Shown piece after piece: positions 1 through 12,394 of a DNA stretch of 64,000 nucleotides. The stretch's first letter is position 1. Each line of letters begins with the position of its first letter. The stretch lies in assembly GCA_013398955.1 (NCBI GenBank), contig VWPU01004168.1:22613-86612 (forward strand), given 5' to 3'. The translations under genes were made by a program, and so were the position numbers. This DNA is from Callaeas wilsoni (taxonomy: Eukaryota > Chordata > Aves > Passeriformes > Callaeidae). The notes under the pieces were generated by a model. That model ran no database searches. It had not been told where the DNA came from and saw nothing but the letters and a program-made list of their open reading frames with translations.

Positions 1-51
1 AGTGAGAGGTGCACCCATCAGCTCCACTGCCTTACAAGAAATTATAATTAA

Positions 52-400
52 GGCCGAAGTGTGTTCGTTTGGGGTTTTTTCCCTCCGCGAAATGAACACC
101 CAGGCCCTCGGGAGCAGGAGCGCGGCGCGGCGGCCGCTGGGGGGAGATGTTCCCCCGGGCACGCCGGGCTCCGGGCGAGCCGGCGGGCGCGCGTCCTGCT
201 CCGGCGCTGGCACTGAAAGCCTCTGGCTTGCGGCGGGACGTCTCGGGGGGGCTCCGAGGCAGGAATACTGCAAAACGTGTTTTGCACCACAGCAGAGCGA
301 GCTCTTTAAAGCGGTGGAAATGTCCCCCAGAAGTCTTTTTTTGTAACGAATTGCCCGTGAAGGCTTTTAACGCTTTCAGTCACGCGTGGAGATTAATGAA
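52..400. promoter_or_regulatory. CpG island, likely promoter or first exon of a gene at the left edge
   Basis: I count about 35 CpG dinucleotides between 52 and 400, most of them in 110-260, where runs such as gcgcggcggcggccg occur. The rest of the window is strongly CpG-depleted, as expected for methylated vertebrate DNA. Unmethylated islands of this kind usually mark transcription start sites. An open frame runs through the island on the plus strand to about 346, but it is rich in Gly, Ala, Arg and Pro, as any frame through GC-rich DNA would be, so I do not call it coding. Direction of transcription cannot be decided, and the gene itself is probably outside the window or spread over distant exons. 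The island call is secure; the promoter role is inferred. Confidence 0.7.
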
Positions 401-3332
401 GCAACAGCTTTGGGGGGAAGGAAAGGAGAGTTTTGAAAGATAGTGGTTAGTAAATGAGAAAGCTGCCATTATATTACCTTTACATTTCCTGGTGTTAAAA
501 GCTGCAATCCTTGAGGATATCTGTAAGTCAGCAAGGATAAGATGAATACTCTCATTACACTGAAATAATGAAGTGGTGGTGAACCCTTTAAGATTGCCAG
601 CAGAAGAAGTATTAGCAATACAAAAAGCAAAGGTCTCTTGTAAAGACAGCTTTTCTTTCTCTTAATAGATTTAAACGGTGATGGAAAGTATTCATTAAGC
701 ATGATGTGTTTGGACCAGATTTCAAGAGGCTTAGAATTACATTAAGCTACATCGCTCTCCAAACAGCTCCACTGTAACTTCCTGTTTGTGAAGTTACTGT
801 TTGGTGGGAGTAATTTTATTCCTCTTGTGCTTTGCTTGCAAATTAAAGAATTGAAGAGTATGCTGAGACTTGATCTTCTTGGTGGGAAAACAACACCAAG
901 CAGTCAAATATGGGAACAAATGGCCTTGGGAAATCAGATACAATACAAATACGCACCATTTTCATGTTCCTTTCCATAACCAAAGTGTTGTGGAAAACCA
1001 GTTTTGTGATATGTGGTCTCTGTTTATAATATGATAATCTAAATATCCTACAGAAAGGGATACTTTTCACCCTAAAATCAAGTAATGTGCTATTCTGTGG
1101 ACCAAAGCACAAAATGGCTAATTTGAGGATGACAAAAAAGTAGGAGCAGTGTATTTCTGCTGCTGATATATGTCTGATATATAAGACCCCTCTCCAGTCT
1201 AATAGACTGGATAGCCACAGGAAATATGATGTACTCTGCATTTATGTGATGAGTGATGCTTGGGACTTTTGCTGTAGAGTTCAGTAAATGCAGATTATTG
1301 TTTCGGAAGGCAGAAGTGATTTTGAAATTCCTGTCATCATCTCTTTGAAAAGATCAATCAGAATAAAATGCTGAGCAGGCTAATCAAGGACTTCTCAAGC
1401 TCTCCAACTATCTGATTAATTTCTTATGATTTTGAGGTAAAACTATGGATCAGCACATGAAATATGGCCCAGGTTAGAAGATGAGTTCCCAGATATCATG
1501 AACCTGGTTTATGAACTAAGCTGAGATCTTAGTGTTCAATTTCTTTATTCAGGTGTAGACCAGAAAATAAAATCTTGCTTATTTCAGAACTGCCCTTGGT
1601 GTTTCCACAGGATTTGTGATACTTTCGCAGTGGATGGAGACTTGGATCAAAACCACGAAAGCAGGTTCAACTCCTTCTGAGTTTAAATCTTCCTCTATGC
1701 AGAGTCTCTTGTAATATAAAGAAATTCCCTACTGAGGCAATCTTCTACTTATTTATTCCAGGATCACATGAACTGGTAGAGAATGTCCTAAACTTTCTTC
1801 CTAATTCCCGGTTTGACAAGCTGTCCAGAGTCAGAATAACCCTGGCCTCATACTTCTTCCTAGAGTCTCCTGCTGAGTGTAAAATATGGCTGTCTTGTGG
1901 TTTGAATAAGGCTTTTAATGTGCCATGGGATGTCACGGTCCACAGACATGGAATACAGTGTTCTACTTGCTGAGAAACAGAAAAAAAGCTAACCAAACTG
2001 GTTTCTTCCTCCTAAGTACATAGTGACTGACTGGAAATCCAGTCACTGAGACTAAAAATATCAGCCTTGATCACAAAAAAAAAAGCACCTGACAGGTGGA
2101 TTTAGTCTTCCTTCAGCACAAACATCTATCTGCCACTAAAAGTTTGGTGAGTTTACTGGTCTTGTCTCCCAGCACATCATTGACAGACTATGGGGTAAGG
2201 TGGATGTTATTTCTTCAAATTAATCCCTCCAAGAGACAGTGGTCAGAGATGTCATGGAAATCATACTGGTTTATAGTTTGTACATTGCTGGGGGAAAAAT
2301 AAAAGTTTATCTGATCATACAGAAGAAACAACTCTTAAAATCAGGGCTTGGTCCCTCCCCACTGCAATGCTTGAAGGAGCTGAAGTCCTGACCCCACAGT
2401 GCTCATACCGCTGCCTACAGGCACAGACTGCTCTGACCAGCCTGCACAGTGATTTCTGTGCAAATTCCAATGAATGCAGAAGCACTTCAGGAACAGCAAA
2501 CAAGGAGTGCAGCATCAAACATCTCCAGCGCTGCTGAGCATTCCTACAGATTTCTTACTGCCTTTTTCTTCTTCCTTCTTCCTGGCGCAAAAATTGCAGA
2601 GCCAAGTGAGATGTGACATGGGTGAGTTCTATCCAGCCCTTATGAAGACTCACTTGTGAAAATGGCCACCAACTGATGATGAGATTTCAGAACTAAAATA
2701 AATCAGCATTGCTTTGAGTCCAGTGAACTGGGAACCTCAGAAAGTGCACGATGAAGACCACGGCCACAGGTTTTGTTCCAAAGTGCTCGAGCATGTAGAG
2801 AAGTTGGTGAGACAGCTTAAAGATATCTTCTGGAAATCTTTGCTCTATCTCACTCCTCTACCAAGGTGGACCCTTGCACAGTCCTGATTCTGAGGATAAT
2901 AATACTTTTCAGCACTTTCCTGTTTCCAAGCCAACATTGAGATGTATTTTCTTCTCGGCTTTACAGCACACTTTTTTACCATGTTGGACTCAACCAAGGC
3001 TAGTCTCCATTTTAATAGATGTATTTTCCACAGGAAATTAATGTATTGTTTCCCCAAAGCTATTTCAGTCTCTAAACTTCACTGCAGTCTGCCCAGTTGC
3101 ACGATATTTCAGCCAGCCAAACAAATCTAGTGCCCCTGACAGTCCTTTTAGTAGTGCTAGCCAAGGGAATTGTGTCAGGCTAGATTTACTACTGGGATCC
3201 TCCAAATGACAGTGCCCTGCAAGAGATCTGGTGGATGAATATGCCTGTGATTTTTTTCCCCAGCAACCCTGTATGGAGAGACTACAGTGTTTTCCTAATT
3301 GTCATGTTAGTTTTCTGACCACATGTGTGCCA
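401..3332. other. Unique non-coding sequence, nothing recognised
   Basis: This stretch is AT-rich and CpG-poor. The longest open frame (minus strand, 843-1241) resembles no family I know. No repeat, tRNA or clear exon with good splice sites was found by eye. Confidence 0.5.
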
Positions 3333-3438
3333 TGGTACCTACCATGTAGCAGGATATATGGTATATATGGACAGTATGTGTATCGTGGTACCTATAGACA
3401 CCAAGATATATGGTATTTATGGACTGTATGTTTATGCA
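3333..3438. repeat. Two-copy imperfect tandem repeat, 53-bp unit
   Basis: Two adjacent copies (3333-3385 and 3386-3438) both begin tggtacct and share the block gatatatggta, then t(a/t)tatggac(a/t)gtatgt. The copies differ at scattered positions, so the duplication is not very recent. The repeat is rich in tata and tatg steps and shows no coding property. Confidence 0.75.
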
Positions 3439-3589
3439 GATACCAGTATATTCTGTCTTTGACTGTGGATTTGCATATCTGTAAAAGTCTTTTCATTCAG
3501 TATTCTGAGGATTTTTAAAATTAGCATGGGTAGTTCTATTTCTCCCCTTTCTCAGGAGGCATTAATAAAATGGCAGCAGGGGTGCAGCT

Positions 3590-3910
3590 TCACTTTTACG
3601 GTGGCAAATGCTTGCAAACAGCGACGATCCCTTCCCTGAGCCGTTCTCTGCCGGGATGACAAGTCGCTGGCGGCTGTCAGGTCTGCGTAGGAAATCTCCA
3701 CAGCGGTGCTGAGAATGTTTATTGTAGGGAGAGAACTTTTGCCCTGTGAAGTCACCTCCTACTAGTCACCAGTAGGTTTCTGATATTCTATCACAGGAAA
3801 TTCCTGGTGGACCACAAAAGCAATCCCCTGAGTCCAGCTGCTGGCGGGGAGCAGTGGTGCACCACACCGCCCGGCTCAGCCTCAGCCTCCAGCGCGGGGC
3901 AGAGCACCTG
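3590..3910. promoter_or_regulatory. CpG-enriched patch, possible regulatory element
   Basis: About 14 CpGs fall in 320 bases, several times the local background, including cagcgacgatccc near 3620 and agcgcggggc near 3890. The following 3950-4140 is AT-rich, repeat-free sequence with homeodomain-like and tgtaa/taatga motifs. This combination is typical of distal enhancers or weak promoters in vertebrates, but no conservation data are available here. Treat the regulatory role as inference. Confidence 0.35.
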
Positions 3911-4149
3911 TGCCCTGCAAAATGCAAACTCTGTGCTCCTCAAACAATGTTAAAATGAACTATACAGAGGGGCAAAGGTCAAGCGAACCATTATTGTGCT
4001 GCATTTTATGCAAACAAAAAAAATGTATTAGAGGATGTGCTTTGTATTGTAACAAGGTACTGTAAGATTATATTTAGGCTTCATGTCTTTGAAGCCCTTG
4101 GTAACAAAACTGTATAATCACAGCTCTTGATGTTAATGAGGAAGTTATA

Positions 4150-7100
4150 TTATAAGGTACCCCGTCTAACTGGGAACAGTGTAGGAAGAATTAATAACCT
4201 TAAGGAAAGCGTATAAAACCAGCTCTCAAGACCTGCAGTGCTAGCTGTATGAGGTGGATATATACACATTTCTGCAAAGGAGAAAAAAAGAAAAACAAGC
4301 AATTGACAATTACTTTTGTGACCTTTGAATGCAAAGGCATTGCTTGGCAGGTGCCAGTCCTTTTTCTTGCACAGCTTGGAGGGCACAACCCTCATTAACA
4401 CTCCATTTTCCTCTGCTCTTTTGCCAAGGTTTCAAGCATTCACTCACAGTAGCAAGCAAGACTGGATGAACCTTCGTCTGTGTGAGATAATGCACAGCAG
4501 GGAAGCAGCCTTGGAAAAGATGAACACAACGTATGTGGCTGGATGCTATGGGGTTGTTCGTTCTGTAACTAAAAGACATCAAACTCCTCCTTTCTTTATG
4601 GAGATAAGGATGCTGTGGAAGTAAAATGGTGAGCCCTGCTAAAGATGGATGACACACCTCCAGAGAGCTGCTATCAACCTCTAATCAATGCCTAATTTAA
4701 TCTGTCTGCAAACTCAGGATGTGTAAGCCCTCTGAAAAGGGCCATCTCTGGAGCTTTTAGGATTATGATGCCACACTCCTTGTTTGGTTCTTCTAAAGAT
4801 CTTCCCTGCTCATTGACTTTTACATCACCACACCGTGAGTGACCAGCCTCATCAGGGCAATCTGTGCCAGTGTGTGCAGGTGCAAGCGGCAAGGAGCCAG
4901 CACTTCAGGCATCGGCTCCTTTAACCCGAGCAGTGCAGCAGAACAAAATTATGCTTGGAGATGTTGTGTGGTTTGGAGTTTAGGTGGTGGTGCATTTTTT
5001 TGAGTTAATGAGTGTGCCTGCCTCATCTGTTTTTGCAAAGAGCATTTCTGGGAGGGGAAAACTATATGTGGCTGATAATGAGCACTATGGTAACCTGCAG
5101 CAGCTGCACAAGGTCCTTGTAACCCCAGAGCATCATATTTCTAGACCTAGGAGAAAGGCATTATAAAGATGTTATCCAGAGTCCCATGTGATTTAGAGGC
5201 ACATGCACCATTTTAAAAAAGTGACTTACTGAAAAGTGATGGGCTGGGTAGGGCCTGTAGAGAAGTCAGATGGGCATTTTTGAAAACTGTACCCCTTATT
5301 TTAAAAGAAAGGAAAACGTGAGGCAATCACAGCTGATTCAGCATCCGGCAGTCTCCGCCAAGTCATATTTTACCTCTTCCCTTCCCTCTCCGCACAAAAC
5401 TTCCAGGAAAACCTGCAAAGAAAAGGCATATGTGGGTAGGAGGAGACCTGCTTTTAATTTCTGTACCTCCTATTCAACACAATGCCACACAATGCACAGG
5501 ATGCGAATATCCCAAGGCACCTTATACAATACAAGTAACAAAAGCACACACATGCACCAGAAAAGGGGGAGCAGCAAGCATGACATGATTCTAAAACAAA
5601 ATGCAGGTAAAGCTGTGTGTAAAAATGCTTATGTAAAGGGAATACGTGAAAAAAAATCATCTTGCAAAAGGAGAAGGTGGATGCTGAAGAAATGTTCAGG
5701 TGATCACAAGAATTTGATTTCCATTTCAGCACAGGGTTTATCTCCTTTTCCCTGTCAAGTTGAAAGTAGTGTTTAGATCTTCATTATCAACACTGCAGTC
5801 AGTGCCTCCCCAGTGAAACACCCACTGATGCTTCTGTGATACCATCTATGGAACCAGCACCGAGTCACATAATGGCTGTAATGACAGCAAGCAGCGAGTG
5901 CTGTGGTTGGAAACACACCATGGCTGCTCCTTGTTTCCCTATTTTTGACTGTGCAGACAAAGTGCATGTAGGAGCTGCTTGCTCCCACAGACCCACCACC
6001 ATCTGTTTAAGAGACATCATTCATGGGACAGGACCAAATCCACTATTCTGGTCAAGTGATGGAAGGCGTTTAGAGAAACACCCAGCATTAAAGCTGCTGT
6101 CAACACTAAATGAGTGCATCAGAGCCTGAACAAAGAAATCTAAGTTTTCTTCAGCTCTCTTGCAGATGCATTGCTCCACATTTCCATTAGAAAGACAGTG
6201 TTGTGGATGAAGCACCTGGAACCTTGCCTGCCCTGCTCCTGCTTGCCGGCTCATGAACAAGTTAGTGATGAAGGAGCTCACAAAATCTGCAAACCTACAA
6301 TCTGCAAAAAAAAAAATCCACAATCTACAAAAAAACCCCCATGTAGTCTTGAGATATTTGCAGCAAGAATGTGTTCTGTGTTTTTGAACAGGAATAAAAG
6401 TAAAACACTTTAAATAAAAAGCGAGAGACAAGAACTTACATTCTTTATTAAATGCACCATTTTTTCATGTAAAGGGGTTTGTTTCTAGATAAAAAGCACT
6501 AGATGATTTTTAGTCAAAACAATGTTAACTAGAGCCTCAAAATCAAATGTGAGCATACAGAGACATAAAGGAGAAACTGCAAGAAATTTAAGTGGTGTGT
6601 AGCTATGAATCACTTCTTTCTGCTATATGTGGTCACTAGAGCAATGTAATATCATTACTTCTGTGTTTAAGAAAAAAATGGAGTTGGCACTTTTTTCTAC
6701 ATTTGCATGTTGATGGGCAGTTGCTATCAGTATAAGGTAATTTTAGTGGCCAAATAGGATTGTTTGCAACACCTTAGCTGCCTAGTTCTGAATCCAAATA
6801 AAATGAGCAATACAAAATTTTTCTTTAATGGAGGTTCGGTTACCACATCAAATCCATGCTCAGTGTAACATTACTAGGAGATTTACTAGGAAGGAGGACA
6901 AAGAACAGCAAAAATACCAGAGAAGTCTTTTTTTCATTACACAGTGAGACAAGGCAGAGATTTTATATATTGACTTGAAATCATGACTGGAAAAACCAAA
7001 TGGCCCAAACCCATCAGCAGTCATGGTATGGTAACTGTGCCTTCTGTGGGGTGTAAAGCTGTAATTGCTATGCTTTTTAAAGCCACATCCAAGTTTTCTC

Positions 7101-9879
7101 TAAAGTATGTGTGCTTGCTGTATAGTATTGTATACCACTACTCCTTACATTGCACTCTAGCCTTTGATTTTGTTTTCTTAAAAAAAAGAAAAAAAAAGGC
7201 AAAAATTAACAAAGTTTTTTTTCATATTCTAGACAAGTAAATGTTACTTAAAAATTAGTTTATCTTTGGTGTGTGTTTGTGCATTGTACCCAAAGTATTT
7301 GTATTTTGATGAGAGATCAGATAAATAGTGAACCTCTCCTTCAGCAGAGTCCAGCCCCACTTCTCAATGAACTCCTCACCTGTGGATTGTGGGTTGAAGG
7401 CTTTCCCTTCCCACACAGCTCTGCAGAACCTGGCTTTGTCTGGCATCTCATAGTCCTGACCAGCTCAGGAAAAGGAGTCATTTGTTGCCTGGACATTGGA
7501 CTGAGTGGTGAAAGTGACCAAAAATGAATCAGGAGGTTTGTTCCAGTAAGTGATTTCATTTTTTCTTGTGTTTAAAAAAATTTACTTGGCTGAAAGCCAG
7601 TGATTTGCCTAGAAAGACGCTGAGCACAAATGATGTCTGCTCTGTGAAAATTGGTCTGTACTATGCATCAATACCCTTTTACGTGTTCTAGTGTCTGTAA
7701 GTGTGCACTTATAAATCTATGTTTTTATAGTAAAATAGCCCCCAAAGCTTATCCCATGGTTACTCTGCTTATAGTTCCTTGCCAAAGATAGAACTCTTAT
7801 CTCTGCATAACATCTGTTGATGTATTTCCAGTTATCCAGAATCCAAATTCCTTTGTGGACAAGTGGTTATAGGCAGAGTCAATTTTTGGAGGGTCATGTC
7901 TTTTCTATGGGAATTGTATAAACCGAATGAGAAATTATGTCTGATTACCATTAAACTTTTCTGCAGTTTAAAATTTTTCCTATTCTGCACAGTTGAATCC
8001 AAGATCTTGTGGAGGGACTGAAACTGTTGGATTTTGAGTATGTAAAATCAGAAAGACTGAATGACCCGAAGTAGCCTCGAGATAGAAGCCCATGAATTGA
8101 AGCAATATTTCAAGAGTATGTCATGATCAACAGAGTTCTGTCTGCTCCATAAAGGAGCAGCTCTCTAGAGGAGCCAGAACCTCTCACTCATGGGCTACAG
8201 TATCACTAAATTGCTTCAAGAAAAATTTACCTTTTTAAGCAATTAATCCCGTTGTTTTCCATAGGTCTACTTTTGAAAGGCAAGATAACCTTGTTCTGCA
8301 CAGAGTACAAGCTACTTTGGATCTGCTATGCTGTCATTCCAAATTTCCTCCATCAGATTCCAGGGCAAAGAAAAAGGAACAAGCTTTAAAAAACTGAATA
8401 AAATATATGAACTCCACATAATGAAAAGCTGAAACTTTCATTTCATTAATCTTCAGAGAAGAAAGAGTTTTCTGTTGGGGCAATCTGTAGATAAAGGAGC
8501 AAGCTTCATGTGAGCAAAGGTACAAGGAGAATCTTTCTGAGGTCTTTGGAGTGTAATAAAGCATAACCTAATCAGGGGTGACAACTTCAGACAACAAAAC
8601 AGGTCTGACTCCCCAGTGTTTTTTGGTGCACACATAGCTCTGATGCTGTCCCTGATTAGATACAGTCTCACAACCCAGATGGACATTAATCAACATTATC
8701 GACAACCTCAGCCTGGCAAGACAGTGGGAAATTTGTCCAACACCCAAACCCTAATTTTGCAGTTAAGACTTCTCTTTCATTTTGGTTTGCTCTGGAACCA
8801 CGAACATAAACATCTCAATTTTTGTGGGTTGTTAATGCACAGAACCTGAACTGAAGATCAGAGCCATCTCCTTCCTCTACTTGTCTGCACTGGGTTCCAC
8901 CAGAATCTCATCTAAGAGTGATGACAGTGATAACAGCGAAATTTGCTTTCAACTATGTATAATAATGTCTTCAGATCAGAAACAGCACTTTGGCAGTTTG
9001 TGACCCATATTCAGTTTTGACTCATGCTTGTATTTCCAACTAATAAACTAAAAAAACCCCAAACAATCACACACCCTTCTGTTTCTACCCCATCCCTGCA
9101 GCACAAACATGTCAGACAAAATGACACTTTATTCATGGTAAAGCACCTGGCTTATGCTTAGGTACAATGCACGCCACCACAGACTTTAGAGCTTTTGCTA
9201 GTTGCTATTAGGGGAAATGAGCAGTTGACCATATTACTGACTCCTGCATTTCCCAGGAGCACAATTTATTTGAATAGCTATGTGTGAATTTGAATCCCCT
9301 TCCCAGTCTTGAATGATTAATCTTGGGAAGGTAGGGTAAGAACACCCTAAGTATGTCACTTAACTGCAGGTGGTGAGCGTGGGATATTCTGGTTTTAATA
9401 CAGGTTTTGGCCAGGAAGCTTCATATTCACTGGACATTCTCATATTTATAGAATTAGAAAAAAAATCACAGTGTCTATCTAGGATTGTTTGGACAAGAAC
9501 TGTAAGTTATTGTCTCAGTGCAGCAGGAATGTCAGCTATGAAGAGAGGAATTCTTCACATCCCACCCAAGGGAGCAAGAGGGAATCTCTGGCACATCCCT
9601 GTGTCCAGTCCAGCGGCGAGACAGCTTTCAGTTGTCGGACACGGCACAAATTAAAAGTGAACTACAAAGTAGGAGAGCACATGGGTGTGTTTTGCTTTGA
9701 CTGTGCTGCAGTGCACAAAGGACACTTTTTCCTCCTGATTTTTTTCCCCTCTCTGCTTGTGTTTCTTTTGTTTGTTTGTTTTTTAACATCAGGAGTTTGG
9801 GTTTGTTTGTGCCTGGAAGACTCTGTGACTAAGCTGAACTAATAATAACACTGAAGCGAAAGCTGAGAAATTAGATGGA
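4150..9879. other. Unique non-coding sequence with chance-length open frames
   Basis: No recognisable gene or mobile element. It contains the window's longest ATG-initiated frame (5270-5776 plus, 168 codons, rich in Lys, Ser and Cys), which has no motif or family resemblance. Its length is near what chance predicts for 64 kb of six-frame sequence. Poly-A-rich tracts lie near 6305-6340 and 7178-7206. Old decayed repeats could be hidden here below what can be seen by eye. Confidence 0.45.
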
Positions 9880-9967
9880 AAGGATTTAGTGGTAGATGTG
9901 GTAGTGTTAGGTTAATGGTTTCACTCGATCTTTAGGGCCTTCCAACTTGAGTGATTGTATGATTTCT
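9880..9967 (+). mobile_element. CR1 LINE fragment, 3' end
   Basis: The stretch reads like a CR1 3' tail: a ggtggactt-like start, then gttaggttaatggtt, tcactcgatctttaggg, ccttccaactt and gtgattgtatgatt. CR1 copies typically have a severely truncated 5' end and keep only this tail, as here. It is diverged, so this is an old insertion. It carries no coding capacity. Confidence 0.75.
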
Positions 9968-12056
9968 GCAACTGGGGCAGTGTCAGCATTCTTCACAAGG
10001 CACAGCCACTTCTGCTTTTGCTAACATTACACTGAAAATTGGAATACTAAATTTCTTGGCCATATACCTGTGCAGTGCTGGGGTGGCCGGTTCTGAATAT
10101 TAACAGTGTTAGGTACCCTATGATGGCTCTATAAGTGATTTTTTTTCAAGCATCCTGATGCTGGCCAAGAGAGTTGAGCTCTTTGTGTAGCTTTATAAGG
10201 ATCTACTTCCACCTTTAAAATTCTCGCAGTCAGGTGTACTTGATTTTTTCCTCTCTGCTGCTTGCCTTGCACTAGAAGTCCTGGATCACACCTCAGGAAG
10301 CCACAGAGACCACTGTATGCAGAGTAGTTCTTCTGCATGGAATCTGCCACCACAACGCTCAAAACTTCTGTGAGGCACCTCACTGCTTTGTGAGAGTTAG
10401 ACACCATCTCCCATTTCCTCTGTATTTGTCCAGCTCCACAAAAAGCATGGCCCCAAGCACAGTGTCCAGCTACAGGCCCTCTTTAGAGAAATAGAAGCCA
10501 GGAGTGTTGGTGCCTGCAGTGCCCCCACTAACCTCTGCAGTGCTGAGCACAAGGCTGTGTGAATAGCCCAGCGCAAGGCAAAGGCTGAAAGGAGCTGTGC
10601 ACTCACATCCCATCACAGCTGCCCCCCAGCCCAGATGTGCCACAGCTGCAGGGTGCAGTGTGCATTCAGCCACACGCTCTTCTTGTTGGCTCTGTGTGGA
10701 CATGCTGGTGGGTATGCCTCTTCCCTAGAACCCAGGCTGTTTCCATGAGAAGGAGGTGTGGATATGTGTAATCTGATGACCAGTGGCCACCACCTCCAGG
10801 TTTCCAGGCGGAAGAAAGCCTAGATGGGTGACACTGGAGAGGAAACTCTTCCAGCATTTTCCTTGCTGCTGCGGGCTGCTGAGTGCCATCAGATGAGTGA
10901 TCACGGGCTTCTCCTGCAGGTCAGTGCATTGCTCCTGCTGGGAGAGTTTTAAAACATTAGCTGGATAACATATGTGTGCCAGAGCAGCAGGAACAAGCAG
11001 TCCTGTTGTGGGAGTTGGACACCTTCACACAAAGAACAGATTCCTTGGGTAGACCCTGGGGCAGCCAATACTGGTGTGTTGCAGCCTGGGGTAAGCACCA
11101 GAGTCTGCAGCACCAAGCAGGGCAGAAGAGCATCAGCGTTGAAGTAGGGACATGGATTTGGCTCGTGTGGGTTTTGGAACCAGGCTTAGTGCCTGTGCCA
11201 TGAGGATGTCTTCTGACATCTTTCTGTTCCTCCTTTAGGAATGTCACGATTGCTTTGCCCCTCCAACTAAGTGCTCGGAGCAGGAGTCTTTGCAATATTG
11301 CCTGGCAAGGACATGGAAGATAAGAACAACATACAAACATAGATTCAGAACTTCTTAGGTCTGCATTTCAGACCCCTGGTTTCCCTGGTATTTGTGTTGT
11401 AAAACCCCTTTCTAGCTGAAGCCTGTTTCTCCAGGGGAGCTTTGAAGCCATAATGAAAATAGAGGCATTTTTTCCATTTGATCCACTTTGTACATCAAAA
11501 GAGAATAGACAAATAGGTGATGCAAGCTCACTTCAAGTAAAAATTAAAAAAACAAAACCCAAGAGGACTAATCAGTTTGTGTAGTTTTAGAAGAGATTAT
11601 TAGACATAATAATTTATTTTCTGTTTCTATACCTGTGTCATTGATTGTAAGTCACAGCAGTACCCTTAAGGATAAATCTGTCCAGGGAATCCTGAAAAGC
11701 AGCTCACAGGCAGGGTGGCAGGCGTAGGAATTTATGGGTGCACAGTGGCTAAGCCAGCTCAGCAATTTAATGAGCCAAGATTGATTAATACTTCTTTCTA
11801 ATGCTACCCGTATGAAACATATAGGTCTTTGCCATTTAATTTGATATCCATTCATTTGCCATTAGTTTAGTAGCAAATTTAAGCTTTTCCATGCCCAAGT
11901 ACTGCCTTTATATTCTGTTATTTTTCTGCCTATTGTTTTTATGTACTTTTAAGAATAATGTATCCTATATGAATTATTTTCTTAAACAGTGTTTTGAGGA
12001 AACTTATAGATTACCTGGTAGGTGAGGTCTATCATGGAATCCTCTAACTTGCAGAC
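9968..12056. other. Moderately GC-rich unique sequence
   Basis: The part from 10380 to 11210 is richer in G and C than its surroundings and has several overlapping short open frames on both strands, none recognised. It may be decayed repeat or unique intergenic DNA. No convincing exon boundaries were identified. Confidence 0.4.
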
Positions 12057-12394
12057 TTCCAGCACCTAAAGGAAACCTACAAGAAAGATATAGATATAAA
12101 GGCTTTTTACAAGAGTGTGTAGTGACAGGACAAGGGGCAATGTTTTCAAACTGAAAGGGAGCAGGTTTAAATTATATTGGAAGAAAATTCTTTACTGTGA
12201 GTGGGGTGAGGCACTGGAACAGGTTGCCCAGAGAAGTTGTGAGTGCCCTATTCCGGGAAGTGTTCAAGGCCAGGTTGGATGGAGCTCTGAGCAATCTGGT
12301 CTAGTGGAAGGTGTCCTTGTTCATGGCAGAGGGGTTGGAAAGAGGTGATCTTTAGGGTGCCTTCCAACTCCAGCCATTCTATGGTTCTGTGATT
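12057..12394 (+). mobile_element. CR1 LINE, 3'-terminal copy
   Basis: A clear CR1 3' end on the plus strand. Landmarks in order are agtgacaggacaaggggcaa (12121), aattctttactgtgag, gaggcactggaacaggttgc (12210), cccagagaagttgtg, aagtgttcaaggccaggttg, gagcaatctggtctagtgga (12289), and the terminal ccattctatggttctgtgat near 12375. The open frame at 12115-12348 begins with the C-terminal CR1 ORF2 signature SDRTRGN and then drifts out of frame. It is a 5'-truncated, inactive insertion with moderate divergence. Confidence 0.92.

Noticed and set aside
2670..2710. Box C-like tgatgatga possibly marking a snoRNA
   Set aside because: No paired box D, terminal stem or guide region at the right spacing was found.
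5270..5776. 168-codon ATG frame, plus strand
   Set aside because: Lys/Ser/Cys-rich with no recognised motif. A rough estimate predicts about one frame of this length by chance, and an overlapping minus-strand frame is also open.
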